DNA of 58,686 bases from an uncultured Colwellia sp. (GTDB lineage Bacteria; Pseudomonadota; Gammaproteobacteria; Enterobacterales; Alteromonadaceae), in assembly GCA_913063325.1 (NCBI GenBank), contig CAJXYE010000028.1, forward strand, positions 1-58,686, in the 5' to 3' direction. Positions 9,310 through 18,235 of the stretch are shown piece by piece. Below the pieces are notes generated by a model. It did not search any database, was not told the origin of the DNA, and saw only the letters and a program-made list of their open reading frames with translations. The position numbers were made by a program, and so were the translations under genes. How positions within the stretch are numbered: the stretch's first letter is position 1; each line of letters begins with the position of its first letter.

Positions 9310-10647
9310 TTAGTTAAAGCAATCATCCTCATTTAGCACCGTAGTTATTGCATTGACTAATGCGGTTAATTGCTCAGTTGTAATGATCAATGGCGGAATG
9401 ATATAAATTAACTTGCCAAAAGGTCTGATCCATACACCCAATTCGACAAAACGTTTTTGTATCTGTGCGACATTAACGGTTTGCTTACATTCTATTGCGC
9501 CAATACTACCTAAAACACGGGCATCGATAACTCTTTCGTGTTTAGCTAAAGGTTTAAGCAAGCTATTGAGAGTTGTTTCAATAGCGAGAACTTGAGACTG
9601 CCAATCATTTTCAAATAACAAATCAATGCTAGCATTAGCTACCGCGCACGCTAGGGCATTACCCATAAAGGTTGGTCCATGCATGAAACAGCCTGCAGCG
9701 CCTTCACTAATGGTTTTGGCTATATGTGTGGTACATAAGGTTGCCGCGAGGGTGATATAACCACCGGTAAGCGTTTTACCTAAACACATTATATCGGGGC
9801 TGATCTCTGCCCATTCACAAGCAAACAATTTACCTGTGCGGCCAAACCCTGTTGCTATTTCATCTACTATCAATAAAACTTTATACTTGTCACACAGTAG
9901 ACGACAGGCTCTTAAGTACTCAGGGTGATAAAATCGCATGCCACCAGTGCCTTGTACAATAGGCTCTATAATAAAGGCAGCTATTTCACTATGGTGTTGT
10001 TCAAACAAAGCAGTTAATTCTATCGTTTCATCATTTGACCACTGCTCGCCAAACTTTATAGAAGGTGCTGGAGCAAAGTAATGCTGCATTAAAACTTGTT
10101 CAAATATTTGATGCATACCCGTAACCGGGTCGCATACTGACATCGCTGCAAAAGTATCACCGTGATAACCATTTTTAACGGTTAACAGTTTAGTTTTTGT
10201 TAAGTTAGTCTGATTTTTTTCAGCAACGGCATGTTGATACTGTAATGCCATTTTCATGGCTACTTCTACACTGACAGAGCCAGAGTCGGACAAAAACACC
10301 TTATCTAATCCTTCAGGCGTTAAATTAATAAGCTTTTCACATAAAGTAATGGCACTTTGATGGGTTAAACCACCAAACATCACATGCGACATTTTTGCCG
10401 CTTGCTCCTGTAGTGCTGCATTTAACTTATGGTGATTATAGCCATGTAAAACAGACCACCATGAAGACATACCATCTATAAGCTGTTCACCACTAGCAAG
10501 GTTGATGTTTACCCCTTGTGCACTATCGACTAGATAGCTCGGCAATGGCTCAGACATTGAAGTATAAGGGTGCCAGACGTTCTCTTTATCAAAACGAAGC
10601 AGTGAATTTTGTTTAGATGGGGTGATATTTGTATGTTTGTTGTTCAT
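9310..10647 (-). CDS. bioA: Adenosylmethionine-8-amino-7-oxononanoate aminotransferase
   Basis: PLP enzyme of biotin synthesis that turns KAPA into DAPA using S-adenosylmethionine as amino donor. It has HPYTSM near residue 26, [14 protein letters not shown] around residue 60, the PLP-site [19 protein letters not shown], the Asp in [15 protein letters not shown] and the Schiff-base Lys in [10 protein letters not shown]. These match BioA rather than the related ornithine or GABA aminotransferases. At 445 aa it is slightly longer than E. coli BioA (429). It is transcribed divergently from bioB across a 90-bp gap that carries a BirA-like operator. Confidence 0.97.
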   Translation of the reverse strand: MNNKHTNITPSKQNSLLRFDKENVWHPYTSMSEPLPSYLVDSAQGVNINLASGEQLIDGMSSWWSVLHGYNHHKLNAALQEQAAKMSHVMFGGLTHQSAITLCEKLINLTPEGLDKVFLSDSGSVSVEVAMKMALQYQHAVAEKNQTNLTKTKLLTVKNGYHGDTFAAMSVCDPVTGMHQIFEQVLMQHYFAPAPSIKFGEQWSNDETIELTALFEQHHSEIAAFIIEPIVQGTGGMRFYHPEYLRACRLLCDKYKVLLIVDEIATGFGRTGKLFACEWAEISPDIMCLGKTLTGGYITLAATLCTTHIAKTISEGAAGCFMHGPTFMGNALACAVANASIDLLFENDWQSQVLAIETTLNSLLKPLAKHERVIDARVLGSIGAIECKQTVNVAQIQKRFVELGVWIRPFGKLIYIIPPLIITTEQLTALVNAITTVLNEDDCFN

Positions 10648-10680
10648 TTGTTAACTAAAGGTCTTATTAATCGTTGACAT
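10648..10680. promoter_or_regulatory. Putative BirA (biotin repressor) operator
   Basis: TTGTTAACT, 15 bp, then CGTTGACAT forms an imperfect dyad. It matches the known gammaproteobacterial layout TTGTAAACC-N15/16-GGTTTACAA at most half-site positions. It begins one base upstream of the bioA ATG and overlaps the presumed -35 of bioB, exactly where BirA would shut both directions. The assignment is by pattern and position only. Confidence 0.6.
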
Positions 10681-10701
10681 CATGCTTAGGGTGGCTAGAC
10701 T
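10674..10701 (+). promoter_or_regulatory. Putative bioB promoter
   Basis: A perfect -35 TTGACA (10674-10679) lies 16 bp from a -10-like TAGACT (10696-10701). The -35 is inside the BirA-like dyad, so repressor and polymerase would compete. Confidence 0.5.
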
Positions 10702-10737
10702 ACCCGTTAAGTTCACTAGATGCAATTGAGTTTAAAT

Positions 10738-11838
10738 ATGTCCGAAGCAGTATTAACACCGCAAGCAGCACCACAATTATCTGAGCAAACCCAGTCGTTA
10801 AATTCTATTGTTCGTCATAATTGGAATTTAAAACAAGTGAATGAATTATTCGCTATGCCTTTTAATGACTTAATGTTTAAAGCGCAAACCGTGCATAGAA
10901 AAAATTTTAATCCTAATGAAGTACAAGTTAGTACTTTGTTATCAATTAAAACCGGTGCTTGTCCAGAAGATTGTAAATACTGTTCACAAAGTGCTCGCAA
11001 TAAAACTGATCTAGAAAAAGAAAGCCTCTTAGCAGTTGAAAAAGTATTAGAAGCAGCACAAAGAGCCAAAGAAATGGGCTCAACTCGTTTTTGTATGGGC
11101 GCTGCATGGCGTAATCCAAAAGAACGTGACATGCCTTATGTATTAGAGATGGTAAAAAGTGTCAAAGCCTTAGGCATGGAAACGTGCATGACTTTAGGTA
11201 TGTTATCGGGTGAGCAAGCCGGTCGGTTAAACGATGCTGGTTTAGATTACTACAATCATAACCTTGATACGTCTCCAGAGCATTATAACCAAATTATAAC
11301 TACCCGAACTTTTCAAGACCGTCTTGATACGTTAGGTAATGTCCGCAGTGCAGGAATGAAGGTCTGTAGTGGCGGTATTGTTGGTTTAGGTGAAAAAGCG
11401 GTTGATCGTGCGTCATTATTAATCCAACTTGCTAACTTAAGCCCACAACCAGAAAGTGTACCTATTAACATGTTAGTTAAGGTAGAAGGTACGCCATTAG
11501 AGAATGTTGACGATTTAGAAAGCTTTGACTTTATTCGTTGTATTGCCGTAGCACGAATCATGATGCCAAAAAGTCACGTGAGATTATCAGCAGGGCGTAC
11601 GGCTATGAATGAGCAAATGCAAGCAATGTGTTTCCTTGCTGGCGCAAACTCAATATTTTATGGCTGTAAGTTATTAACGGCAGAGAACCCAGAAACAAAC
11701 CAAGATATTGCCCTGTTTGAAAAGCTAGGTATTAATACTGAAACAGTTGCTGGCGATACTGAGGTAGCGGACAAAATTATTAAAACCGCTATTGTTGATC
11801 AACAAAACAGTGATTTGTTTTATAACGCTTCAGTATAA
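10738..11838 (+). CDS. bioB: Biotin synthase
   Basis: Radical SAM enzyme that inserts sulfur into dethiobiotin. The CxxxCxxC cluster motif is intact in [15 protein letters not shown], and the conserved [19 protein letters not shown] and [10 protein letters not shown] blocks follow, giving [4Fe-4S] and [2Fe-2S] ligands. An earlier in-frame ATG exists at 10720. I prefer 10738 because TTGAG lies 7 nt before it, and 10720 has no Shine-Dalgarno. It heads the bioB-bioF-bioC-bioD run and is divergent from bioA; presumably repressed by biotin through BirA. Confidence 0.97.
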   Translation: MSEAVLTPQAAPQLSEQTQSLNSIVRHNWNLKQVNELFAMPFNDLMFKAQTVHRKNFNPNEVQVSTLLSIKTGACPEDCKYCSQSARNKTDLEKESLLAVEKVLEAAQRAKEMGSTRFCMGAAWRNPKERDMPYVLEMVKSVKALGMETCMTLGMLSGEQAGRLNDAGLDYYNHNLDTSPEHYNQIITTRTFQDRLDTLGNVRSAGMKVCSGGIVGLGEKAVDRASLLIQLANLSPQPESVPINMLVKVEGTPLENVDDLESFDFIRCIAVARIMMPKSHVRLSAGRTAMNEQMQAMCFLAGANSIFYGCKLLTAENPETNQDIALFEKLGINTETVAGDTEVADKIIKTAIVDQQNSDLFYNASV

Positions 11839-11944
11839 CTTTGCAGAGTAAGAACTATCATAAGGTTTATCGATAACGAAGCTATCTTTTTGATAAACCT
11901 GTGATATATTTACTGAAATCACTCTGCTAGGTAACTATTCATTT

Positions 11945-13093
11945 ATGAATTTTGATTTTATACGTCACGACGTTAATGCGCAGAAAACTAAATCTCGATA
12001 TCGTCAATTGGTTTGTAATAGTGCCGCCAGTCAAGGCAAAGAAATTGTTATAAATGGAAAGGCTTACCTGAATTTCTCTTCCAATGATTATTTAGGATTA
12101 AATAATCATGTTGAGATAAATAAAGCATTGCAAGAAGGTGCTGATAAATTTGGTGTCTGCGCAAGTAGCTCTAGCTTAGTTACTGGCTATCACTATGCTC
12201 ACCAGGCATTAGAAGATGATATTTGTCAGTGGTTAAATAAACCAAAATGCCTATTGTTTTCAAGTGGTTTTGCAGCCAACCTAGCACTATTTCAAGCGCT
12301 AGGTAAAAGTGAAGAAAGTCATTTTTATCTAGACAAGCTCAGTCATGCCTCTATGATTGACGGTGCGTATCATAGCAAAGCAAAAGTTAAACGCTTTAAC
12401 CATAACAATATTGAACAGTTAACTAAATTACTTAGCAGTGCGAATAGCTGTTCAAATAAACTAATCGCCTCTGAAGGTGTCTTCAGTATGGATGGTTGCC
12501 AAGCAAAAGTATTAGAGCTGGCGAATTTAGCAAAATCCCAACAGGCTTGGTTATATTTAGACGACGCGCACAGTATTGGTGTTATCGGTAATGAAGGTCA
12601 GGGCAGTAATTACTTTGCTGACATCGATATTACCATGGCAACAATGGGAAAATCACTTGGTACCAGCGGCGCATTTTTAACCTGTAATGAAGATTTACAT
12701 GAGTACTTAGTTAACTTTTCTCGTCATTATATTTATTCGACTGCCATCTCTCCAGCCATTGCATGGGCAACAAGAAAGAGCATTGAGTTAATTAAAAAAG
12801 AACAGTGGCGTCGAGAAAAAATTAGTGAACTAAGTGAGTTATTTACTGCCTTACTTTCAGCAGAAGTAGAGTTGGTCACTACACAATCTTCAATTCATGC
12901 CATAATCATTGGCGATGAGAAAAAAGCGCTAATGGTTAGTGATAAACTAAAAAACAAGGGTATTTGGTTAACCGCAATAAGACCTCCTACGGTGGCTGCG
13001 AACAGCTCTAGGTTACGCGTTACAATATGCGCCAGCCATAATACTCAAGATATCAAGTATTTAGCACAAAGTATCAATAAGGCTATAGCTTAA
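11945..13093 (+). CDS. bioF: 8-amino-7-oxononanoate synthase
   Basis: PLP enzyme that condenses pimeloyl-ACP with alanine to give KAPA. Diagnostic stretches are NFSSNDYLGL near the N-terminus, the FSSGFAANLALFQAL block, LYLDDAHSIGVIG with the PLP-binding Asp and His, and the Schiff-base Lys in TMGKSLGTSGAFL. At 382 aa it is the usual size. It lies about 105 bp after bioB and its stop codon overlaps the bioC start by one base (TAATG), so the two are translationally coupled. Confidence 0.96.
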   Translation: MNFDFIRHDVNAQKTKSRYRQLVCNSAASQGKEIVINGKAYLNFSSNDYLGLNNHVEINKALQEGADKFGVCASSSSLVTGYHYAHQALEDDICQWLNKPKCLLFSSGFAANLALFQALGKSEESHFYLDKLSHASMIDGAYHSKAKVKRFNHNNIEQLTKLLSSANSCSNKLIASEGVFSMDGCQAKVLELANLAKSQQAWLYLDDAHSIGVIGNEGQGSNYFADIDITMATMGKSLGTSGAFLTCNEDLHEYLVNFSRHYIYSTAISPAIAWATRKSIELIKKEQWRREKISELSELFTALLSAEVELVTTQSSIHAIIIGDEKKALMVSDKLKNKGIWLTAIRPPTVAANSSRLRVTICASHNTQDIKYLAQSINKAIA

Positions 13094-13890
13094 TGGTTCA
13101 AACAGAACAAGAAAACACAAACCGAGTGAAAATTGCTAAAAGTTTTGGCTCTGCTAGTAAATCTTATGATGTATCGGCAAGATTACAACGTTTTTCCGGT
13201 AAACACTTAATGCCATGGTTACCTAACCGCAACGATCTTACCGTGTTAGATCTGGGCTCTGGAACTGGCTTTTTTACCGACTTATTAGCTAGCTCATATA
13301 GCCAAGTGATTGGTTTAGATATTTCACATGAAATGCTTCACTTTGCTAAAGCGAATCGTAATGACAAAATATTATGGTTAGAAGGTGATGCACATAAAAT
13401 TCCCCTTCAAGATAATAGTATAGATTTCATTTATTCAAATTTAGTTATTCAATGGTTTGATCCACTTGATGATGCCATCACTGAAATGTTAAGAGTTTTA
13501 AAGCCCGGTGGTTTACTTATTTTTACCACCTTAGTTGATGGTACATTGCACGAATTGAAGTCTTCGTGGAAACAAGTAGATGATGATCAACATGTCATCG
13601 ATTTTAAAACGGTTACCGAGTTAAATACCTTATTCAATAATGAAAAAGGTAAATTGCTAGAACAAAAGTGCCAAGATATTGTTTTGGAATATCAAAACGT
13701 AATTCATTTAGCACGTGAATTAAAAGGCTTAGGGGCAAATCATTTAGCACAGAAACAAAATAGAGGCCTGTCTGGAAAAGATAAGTGGTTTAAAATGACA
13801 GAGCACTACCAAGATTTTTTAGAGCCTAATGGTATTTACCCTGCAACTTATCGCTTATTTTCTGGTTTAGTGGTTAAGTTAAATAACTAA
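13093..13890 (+). CDS. bioC: Malonyl-ACP O-methyltransferase
   Basis: SAM-dependent methyltransferase that starts pimeloyl synthesis by methylating malonyl-ACP. The Rossmann core shows motif I VLDLGSGTGFFT (about residues 53-64), an acidic GLDIS strand, and IPLQDNSIDFIYSNLVIQW, which closely matches BioC rather than UbiE. Length is 265 aa. Its ATG overlaps the bioF stop. No carboxylesterase partner (bioH, bioG or similar) is seen in the window; the demethylating step must be encoded elsewhere. Confidence 0.93.
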   Translation: MVQTEQENTNRVKIAKSFGSASKSYDVSARLQRFSGKHLMPWLPNRNDLTVLDLGSGTGFFTDLLASSYSQVIGLDISHEMLHFAKANRNDKILWLEGDAHKIPLQDNSIDFIYSNLVIQWFDPLDDAITEMLRVLKPGGLLIFTTLVDGTLHELKSSWKQVDDDQHVIDFKTVTELNTLFNNEKGKLLEQKCQDIVLEYQNVIHLARELKGLGANHLAQKQNRGLSGKDKWFKMTEHYQDFLEPNGIYPATYRLFSGLVVKLNN

Positions 13891-13937
13891 TCAAGCCAGA
13901 TAAATACGCTTCCTCTGTAAACTTTAGTTTTAATCCA

Positions 13938-13966
13938 AACTAAGTTGTATGCACTGCAACTTAGTT
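13938..13966. other. Perfect 10-bp hairpin between bioC and bioD
   Basis: AACTAAGTTG pairs with CAACTTAGTT around a 9-nt loop. There is no T-run after it, so it is not a clean terminator; it may slow readthrough or stabilise the upstream mRNA. Confidence 0.4.
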
Positions 13967-14017
13967 CTATTAAATACACTTTACAAAAAAACTCTTTAAC
14001 TTTTATTTAAGAAAACT

Positions 14018-14797
14018 ATGAAACAATTTTTTATCACTGCAACCGATACCGACGCCGGTAAAACTTTTGCTAGCTGTGCGTTAATTCATGCTTTAACAAA
14101 AGACAAAAAAGTTGCTGCGTTTAAACCAATTTCAGCTGGTTGTGAGTTAATCGATGGCGTGCTTATTAATGAGGATGCAAAATTGCTCAGTAAGTTTGCT
14201 AACTGTGAACAAAGTATTACTCATATTAATCCCATTGCTTTCAAGCAACCCATTGCTCCACACATAGCAGCAAAAAAAGAAAATACACAAATATCTCTTA
14301 CTCAACTAACTCATCATTTTGATAAAGTTAAATCACTCAATGCTGATATTACTTTAGTCGAAGGCGCTGGAGGTTGGCGTTTGCCCTTAGGCCAATCATC
14401 TCTTGACGCTTTACCGCAGGATGGTAACGAAACGTTGAATGATGAGAATAAAAGACCGGCTTATCAATTCTTATCTGATTTTGTTAAAGCATCCAAGTTA
14501 CAAGTGATTCTTATCGTGAACATGAAGCTAGGCTGTTTAAATCATGCGTTATTAACCTATGAAACAATTAAAGCGGATGGTGTAGATTGTATTGCTTGGA
14601 TTGCAAATTGCGCAGTAGGTGAGTCGATGAATAATTTGTCTGAAAATATTTCAGAGTTAGAACTGCTTTTACCTATACCCAAAATTGCGCAGTTTGATTA
14701 TATTGCTGATATTGATGAAGAGGGACATGAGGTTTCTTTTTATCAAAAAATTAACCTCGCTGCTCAGCATATTAATTTGGCCCCTTTACTAGTATAA
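14018..14797 (+). CDS. bioD: Dethiobiotin synthetase
   Basis: ATP-dependent carboxylase that closes the ureido ring of dethiobiotin from DAPA and CO2. The P-loop variant ATDTDAGKTFAS stands at residues 8-19, followed by AFKPISAGCE with the substrate Lys and VEGAGGWRLPL, the usual BioD motif. Length is 259 aa, a little longer than E. coli BioD (225), the extra being an insertion after the GAGGW motif (about residues 130-148). It lies 127 bp after bioC, across a hairpin, so it may have its own promoter. Confidence 0.95.
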   Translation: MKQFFITATDTDAGKTFASCALIHALTKDKKVAAFKPISAGCELIDGVLINEDAKLLSKFANCEQSITHINPIAFKQPIAPHIAAKKENTQISLTQLTHHFDKVKSLNADITLVEGAGGWRLPLGQSSLDALPQDGNETLNDENKRPAYQFLSDFVKASKLQVILIVNMKLGCLNHALLTYETIKADGVDCIAWIANCAVGESMNNLSENISELELLLPIPKIAQFDYIADIDEEGHEVSFYQKINLAAQHINLAPLLV

Positions 14798-14904
14798 AGC
14801 TAACTTTCGCAACGATACTTCTAATAATATCGTCTGGGGAGTTAACTAAGCTGAAATTTATGGAACTGGGTCTAAGGCTATTTTGTATTTTACAAAAACA
14901 AAAA

Positions 14905-15327
14905 CTACTTTTCTAATTCAGCAAAACAAGCACTGGCGATAAAACCTGAACGGGTTTTGTAATCCGATGACTTACTCACTTTGTCATCTATTTGGGCAAT
15001 GAGTAATTCAGGTAAGGTCACATTTATTTTATGACTTTTGCCGAGGTAGGGCGTTATATCAATATTGACTATTGCCCAAAATGCTTGAGAAAATGTATGG
15101 GGATTTTCTAAGATATAATTTTTTCTATGGCTGTCTAGGCCTTTTGCATTTGGCACTTTTTCACCATATTCGGCTAAAATAGCGAGGTGAGATTGTATCG
15201 CCTTAGTCACTTGCTCCATACCTAAATCAATGCTTTTATCTGTAATAGCACACCCCGGAAGATCGGGTACTGAGACCTGATATCCTGTACTTTTATCATC
15301 ATTTTTAAACACCACAGCATAGTTCAT
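14905..15327 (-). CDS. HicB-family antitoxin, apparently orphan
   Basis: A 140-aa two-domain protein. The N-terminal part is the HicB partial RNase-H-like fold, with the hallmark VSVPDLPGCAITDKSIDLGMEQ and a following helix, AIQSHLAILAEYGEKVP. The C-terminal 40 residues (KINVTLPELLIAQIDDKVS, then SGFIASACF) form a ribbon-helix-helix DNA-binding domain. A GGAG Shine-Dalgarno precedes the ATG. HicB normally follows a roughly 60-aa HicA toxin with a catalytic His; none is visible on either side. It therefore looks like a solitary regulator or the surviving half of a toxin-antitoxin pair. Confidence 0.8.
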   Translation of the reverse strand: MNYAVVFKNDDKSTGYQVSVPDLPGCAITDKSIDLGMEQVTKAIQSHLAILAEYGEKVPNAKGLDSHRKNYILENPHTFSQAFWAIVNIDITPYLGKSHKINVTLPELLIAQIDDKVSKSSDYKTRSGFIASACFAELEK

Positions 15328-15401
15328 TTTAAACTCCTAACAGTACAAAAAAAGACCTACTAAACATCATAACCCCGCTAACTCGCTAATGCAATCTCAT
15401 T

Positions 15402-15490
15402 GCAACCCCAGTAACCCTTGTGTTGGTACGAATGCAACCCTGGTAACCCTAGTTGATGTAGCTAGCAGCAACCCTGATAACTCTAGTATC
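15402..15490. repeat. Three degenerate tandem repeats, 32-34-bp period
   Basis: A conserved core GCAACCC(T/C)(G/A)(G/A)TAAC(C/T)CT begins at 15402, 15434 and 15468, separated by unrelated sequence. The array lies upstream of the hicB-like gene and about 330 bp before the FtsZ-like gene. The rest of 15328-15811 shows no convincing gene. Confidence 0.65.
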
Positions 15491-15811
15491 TTTCTGTAGG
15501 TAGGTGTTTACTATTAAGGGGGGACTTTAATGTGGATAGTCTCTCGTTAAAACGATCTGATTACCTAGAAAAAAAAAGTGGATTATACCTGTTATAAGTT
15601 TTAAACATTGAGTATTTGTTAAGTTAATATTCAATGTGGCTAGAGTTATATATTCCTGTGGATCATCAAGAATTTGATCTCTATAATAAATAAAAAGAAC
15701 TGTAATATTCATCGAATATAAGACTTAACATTAGCCGTGAAATTTTTGGCTATTTCCCCAGGATGCATTGCAAAGTTTGGTGATTGTTTTGTTGATTGCC
15801 CAAGGAATGAT

Positions 15812-16930
15812 ATGAAAGAACTTCTTAACGGAAACCCAGAATTATTAATTACCGTAGTAGGTATAGGCGGTTGTGGTTGTAATACCGTTAACATGCTTCA
15901 TGAGAATAATTTATCTGAGCAAGTTAACCTGGTTGCAGTTAACACCGATCTTGCTGCTTTGAATAGTATCAAGGTTGTAAATAAAATCTTAATAGGTGAA
16001 AACTTAACGAATGGTTACGGCGCTGGCTCTGATCCTAATATTGGTTTTCAGGCAGCACAAGAAAGTGAGGCCTTGCTTCGTAGTGCCATAATGGACAGCG
16101 ATATTGTTATTATTACTGCAGGTTTTGGTGGTGGTACAGGTACTGGGGCGAGTCCTTTAGTCGCGAACATAGCGCGCGAACTTAATATTAATTGCTTGGC
16201 CATTGTGACCCTGCCTTTTGAATCAGAAGGGCAAATGCGTATGGATTATGCGTTACAAGGTATTGATGACATTAAAGAGCCGATACATGCTTATATTACG
16301 CTTTCAAATGACTTGTTACTTGCAGGCTTAGGTGAAAGCGTAGGCTTATTCTCTGCCTTTAATCAAAGTAATGAGGTGCTTAAAAATTTATTGGTTGCCT
16401 TGGTACAGATGCTCAACGAAACAGGTTATGTTAATGTTGATAAGAACGATTTCGCAACGATATTGTCTTTTGAAGGAGAGTCTATTTTAGGTGTTGGTAA
16501 AGCAGACTCTGAAGAGGAAGCATTTGATGCCCTCGACCAAGCACTAAATAATCCACTGGTTTCAATCGCCAATATTGATACTGCAAAAGGGATCATTTTC
16601 CAATTGTTTTGTAAATCAGAGCCAAAATTATCAACTTACAATGGCTTAATCGATCATATCCGCACAAAAGTAACCAATCGGTCTGTGCTCATAGTGCCAG
16701 GTGTTACACTCGATACTAACTTGTCGTCTGAGATAGAAATACTCATTATTGGCTCTGGCATTTGTAGCGATACTGCACAACCAATTAAAGACATTGTTGT
16801 TGAAGTTGAGCCGCAAGTAATTGCTCAAGACATAGAGCCAGCTGAGCCTGCATACCTCGATGACGAGCTTAGTTTTATCAACCATGGTGAAAGTATGACC
16901 GATATCCCGGCCATAACCCACAATCAATGA
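15812..16930 (+). CDS. FtsZ-like tubulin-family GTPase (FtsZ paralogue)
   Basis: A 372-aa divergent FtsZ, not the cell-division locus copy: there is no ftsA, ftsQ or lpxC nearby. GTP-site motifs are present: VVGIGGCGCNTVNML (residues 13-27), AVNTDLAALNS, YGAGSDPNIGFQAA and the tubulin signature GGGTGTG at about 106-112. The synergy (T7) loop keeps N208, D210 and D213, so GTP hydrolysis between subunits should work. A variable linker (VVEVEPQVIAQDIEPAEP) is followed by a C-terminal DIPAI at residues 364-368, like the FtsZ tail DIPAF that binds FtsA and ZipA. The frame reaches back to a GTG at 15737, but ATG 15812 has AAGGA in front. Its stop overlaps the next gene (ATGA). Confidence 0.85.
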   Translation: MKELLNGNPELLITVVGIGGCGCNTVNMLHENNLSEQVNLVAVNTDLAALNSIKVVNKILIGENLTNGYGAGSDPNIGFQAAQESEALLRSAIMDSDIVIITAGFGGGTGTGASPLVANIARELNINCLAIVTLPFESEGQMRMDYALQGIDDIKEPIHAYITLSNDLLLAGLGESVGLFSAFNQSNEVLKNLLVALVQMLNETGYVNVDKNDFATILSFEGESILGVGKADSEEEAFDALDQALNNPLVSIANIDTAKGIIFQLFCKSEPKLSTYNGLIDHIRTKVTNRSVLIVPGVTLDTNLSSEIEILIIGSGICSDTAQPIKDIVVEVEPQVIAQDIEPAEPAYLDDELSFINHGESMTDIPAITHNQ

Positions 16931-17172
16931 TCTCTACCTCGGTTATTCAACTTGTTGATTATATAAAACTTGATAAATTTGTAATAAAAAATAAAACCAA
17001 TAACAACTTTATGCTTTTAGTTAAGTCTATTATTGATTATGCACACAGTACTAAGAAAAAAGTGATACTAGAAGGCGTCGAGACAGCGGATGATTTAGCC
17101 TTGGCAAAAAAACTTAAATGTGATTTTGTTCAAGGATTTTATTACCGTGACAGTTTTAAAAACGTTAATTAA
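16927..17172 (+). CDS. Half-length EAL domain protein
   Basis: An 81-aa protein equal to only the C-terminal third of an EAL (c-di-GMP phosphodiesterase) domain. It contains VDYIKLDKFVI (the strand with the catalytic Lys region), KKVILEGVETADD and KCDFVQGFYY, all canonical late EAL motifs. The EAL motif itself and DDFGTGYSS are absent, so it cannot be an active phosphodiesterase alone. The ATG overlaps the stop of the FtsZ-like gene by 4 nt (ATGA), which argues for coupled translation. It may be a degraded EAL gene or a small c-di-GMP or partner-binding protein. Confidence 0.7.
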   Translation: MISTSVIQLVDYIKLDKFVIKNKTNNNFMLLVKSIIDYAHSTKKKVILEGVETADDLALAKKLKCDFVQGFYYRDSFKNVN

Positions 17173-17246
17173 TAAATTTTATTCAACTAACTATCGCCAT
17201 AGACTGTTACTATTTCCGTATTATTATATTCACATAAGAGACCAGT

Positions 17247-17807
17247 ATGAAAAATGACATGAGCCTTAAAATTAAGCACAGTTTGAGAAGAACGATAAAA
17301 ACTATTTTCACTTTGGCCAGCTTTGTCGCTTTCTCTAGCTTTGCGACAGACCTTAAGGTAGGTGATGAAGCGCCTAACTTTAATTTACAAGCCACCACGG
17401 GTGATTATTACCAGTTAAGCGACTATAAAGGTAAACAAGCCGTGGTATTAGCTTGGTATCCAATGGCAAACACACGTGGCTGTACTATCGAATGTAAGTC
17501 GTTAACTGAACAAGGATACCTTATTCGAGAGTTTGATGTGAGTTATGTTATGGCAAGTGTTGACCCCCTTGATGATAACCGTGATTTTGCTGAAAAAACG
17601 GGGGCTGATTTCCCTATGCTAAGTGACCCTACTAAAGAGGCTGCAAAATCTTATCAAGTACTTAATATGTTCAGAGTGGCAAGTCGTGTTACTTTTTATA
17701 TCTCCAAGGATGGCAAAATTCTAAAAATTGATGACGATATTACGCCTAAATCTGCTGCACAAGACATAGCGGATAATTTGGCAGAATTAAAAGTATTAAA
17801 GAAGTAG
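17247..17807 (+). CDS. Secreted peroxiredoxin (AhpC/TSA, Bcp-like)
   Basis: A 186-aa thiol peroxidase. A basic N-terminus and hydrophobic stretch ending SFVAFSSFA suggest export to the periplasm. The thioredoxin fold follows, with VGDEAPNFNL, VVLAWYPMANTRGCTIECKSL (peroxidatic Cys in the PxxxTxxC setting, a second Cys four residues later), and a late RVTFYISKDGKI. The CxxxC-like spacing recalls BCP/PrxQ enzymes. It removes hydrogen peroxide or organic peroxides; the electron donor is not evident. About 70 bp follow the EAL fragment; a separate promoter is possible. Confidence 0.85.
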   Translation: MKNDMSLKIKHSLRRTIKTIFTLASFVAFSSFATDLKVGDEAPNFNLQATTGDYYQLSDYKGKQAVVLAWYPMANTRGCTIECKSLTEQGYLIREFDVSYVMASVDPLDDNRDFAEKTGADFPMLSDPTKEAAKSYQVLNMFRVASRVTFYISKDGKILKIDDDITPKSAAQDIADNLAELKVLKK

Positions 17808-17843
17808 ATAGGGTATATAGCATTATATTTTCGAGGGGGAGAT

Positions 17844-18095
17844 TTGGCAAAACCCAATAAAAAAGGACCAAGTAAAACAGTAAATATTTATTGTAAGGCC
17901 TGTAATTATCTACTGTTTAAATATCGAAAAGCAGGAAAGGGCGCTTTAATCAAATGCTTTAAAGAGCGCATCAGTGAAGACTATACCGATGCGCCCTGCA
18001 CATGCCCTAACTGTCACAAGCTATTTGCACGAGATTGTTTGATCAGAGGAACACCGGCCTTTAAAATGATTGGAGGTAAAGTTTTGTGTAAATAG
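17844..18095 (+). CDS. Small zinc-ribbon-like protein
   Basis: An 83-aa basic protein starting at TTG behind a very strong GAGGGGGA Shine-Dalgarno. Cysteine pairs IYCKACNYL (CxxC, residues 17 and 20) and CTCPNCHK (CxxC, around 54 and 57) look like a rubredoxin- or zinc-ribbon-type metal site, with further Cys later (RDC, LCK). I do not recognise the family. It lies 36 bp after the peroxiredoxin gene, so co-transcription is likely. Confidence 0.65.
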   Translation: MAKPNKKGPSKTVNIYCKACNYLLFKYRKAGKGALIKCFKERISEDYTDAPCTCPNCHKLFARDCLIRGTPAFKMIGGKVLCK

Positions 18096-18235
18096 GGTGT
18101 TAACTCATTGTTGTTATTGTGGTTTGTTTAGTAACCAAAAACAATTGAACACATTTTTAGAACAACTTATAGCAGTTATAAACTTTGCACTAGATATCAT
18201 AAGCATAAGAAATAACTTCTATTAGGATTTAACCA

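Noticed and set aside
9223..9315. Inverted match between the 3' end of the small membrane gene and the 3' end of bioA
   Set aside because: About 14 bp complementary with a gap and a 58-nt loop; too weak to call a terminator.
15402..15490. CRISPR-like array
   Set aside because: Only three short, diverged repeats with unequal spacers and no cas gene nearby.
15737..15811. GTG-started N-terminal extension of the FtsZ-like protein
   Set aside because: The ATG at 15812 has a good Shine-Dalgarno and begins just before the GTPase fold; the extra 25 residues look like leader sequence.
15527..15894. Two minus-strand frames of 61 aa near the FtsZ-like gene
   Set aside because: One overlaps the start of the FtsZ-like gene and neither has motifs or good starts.
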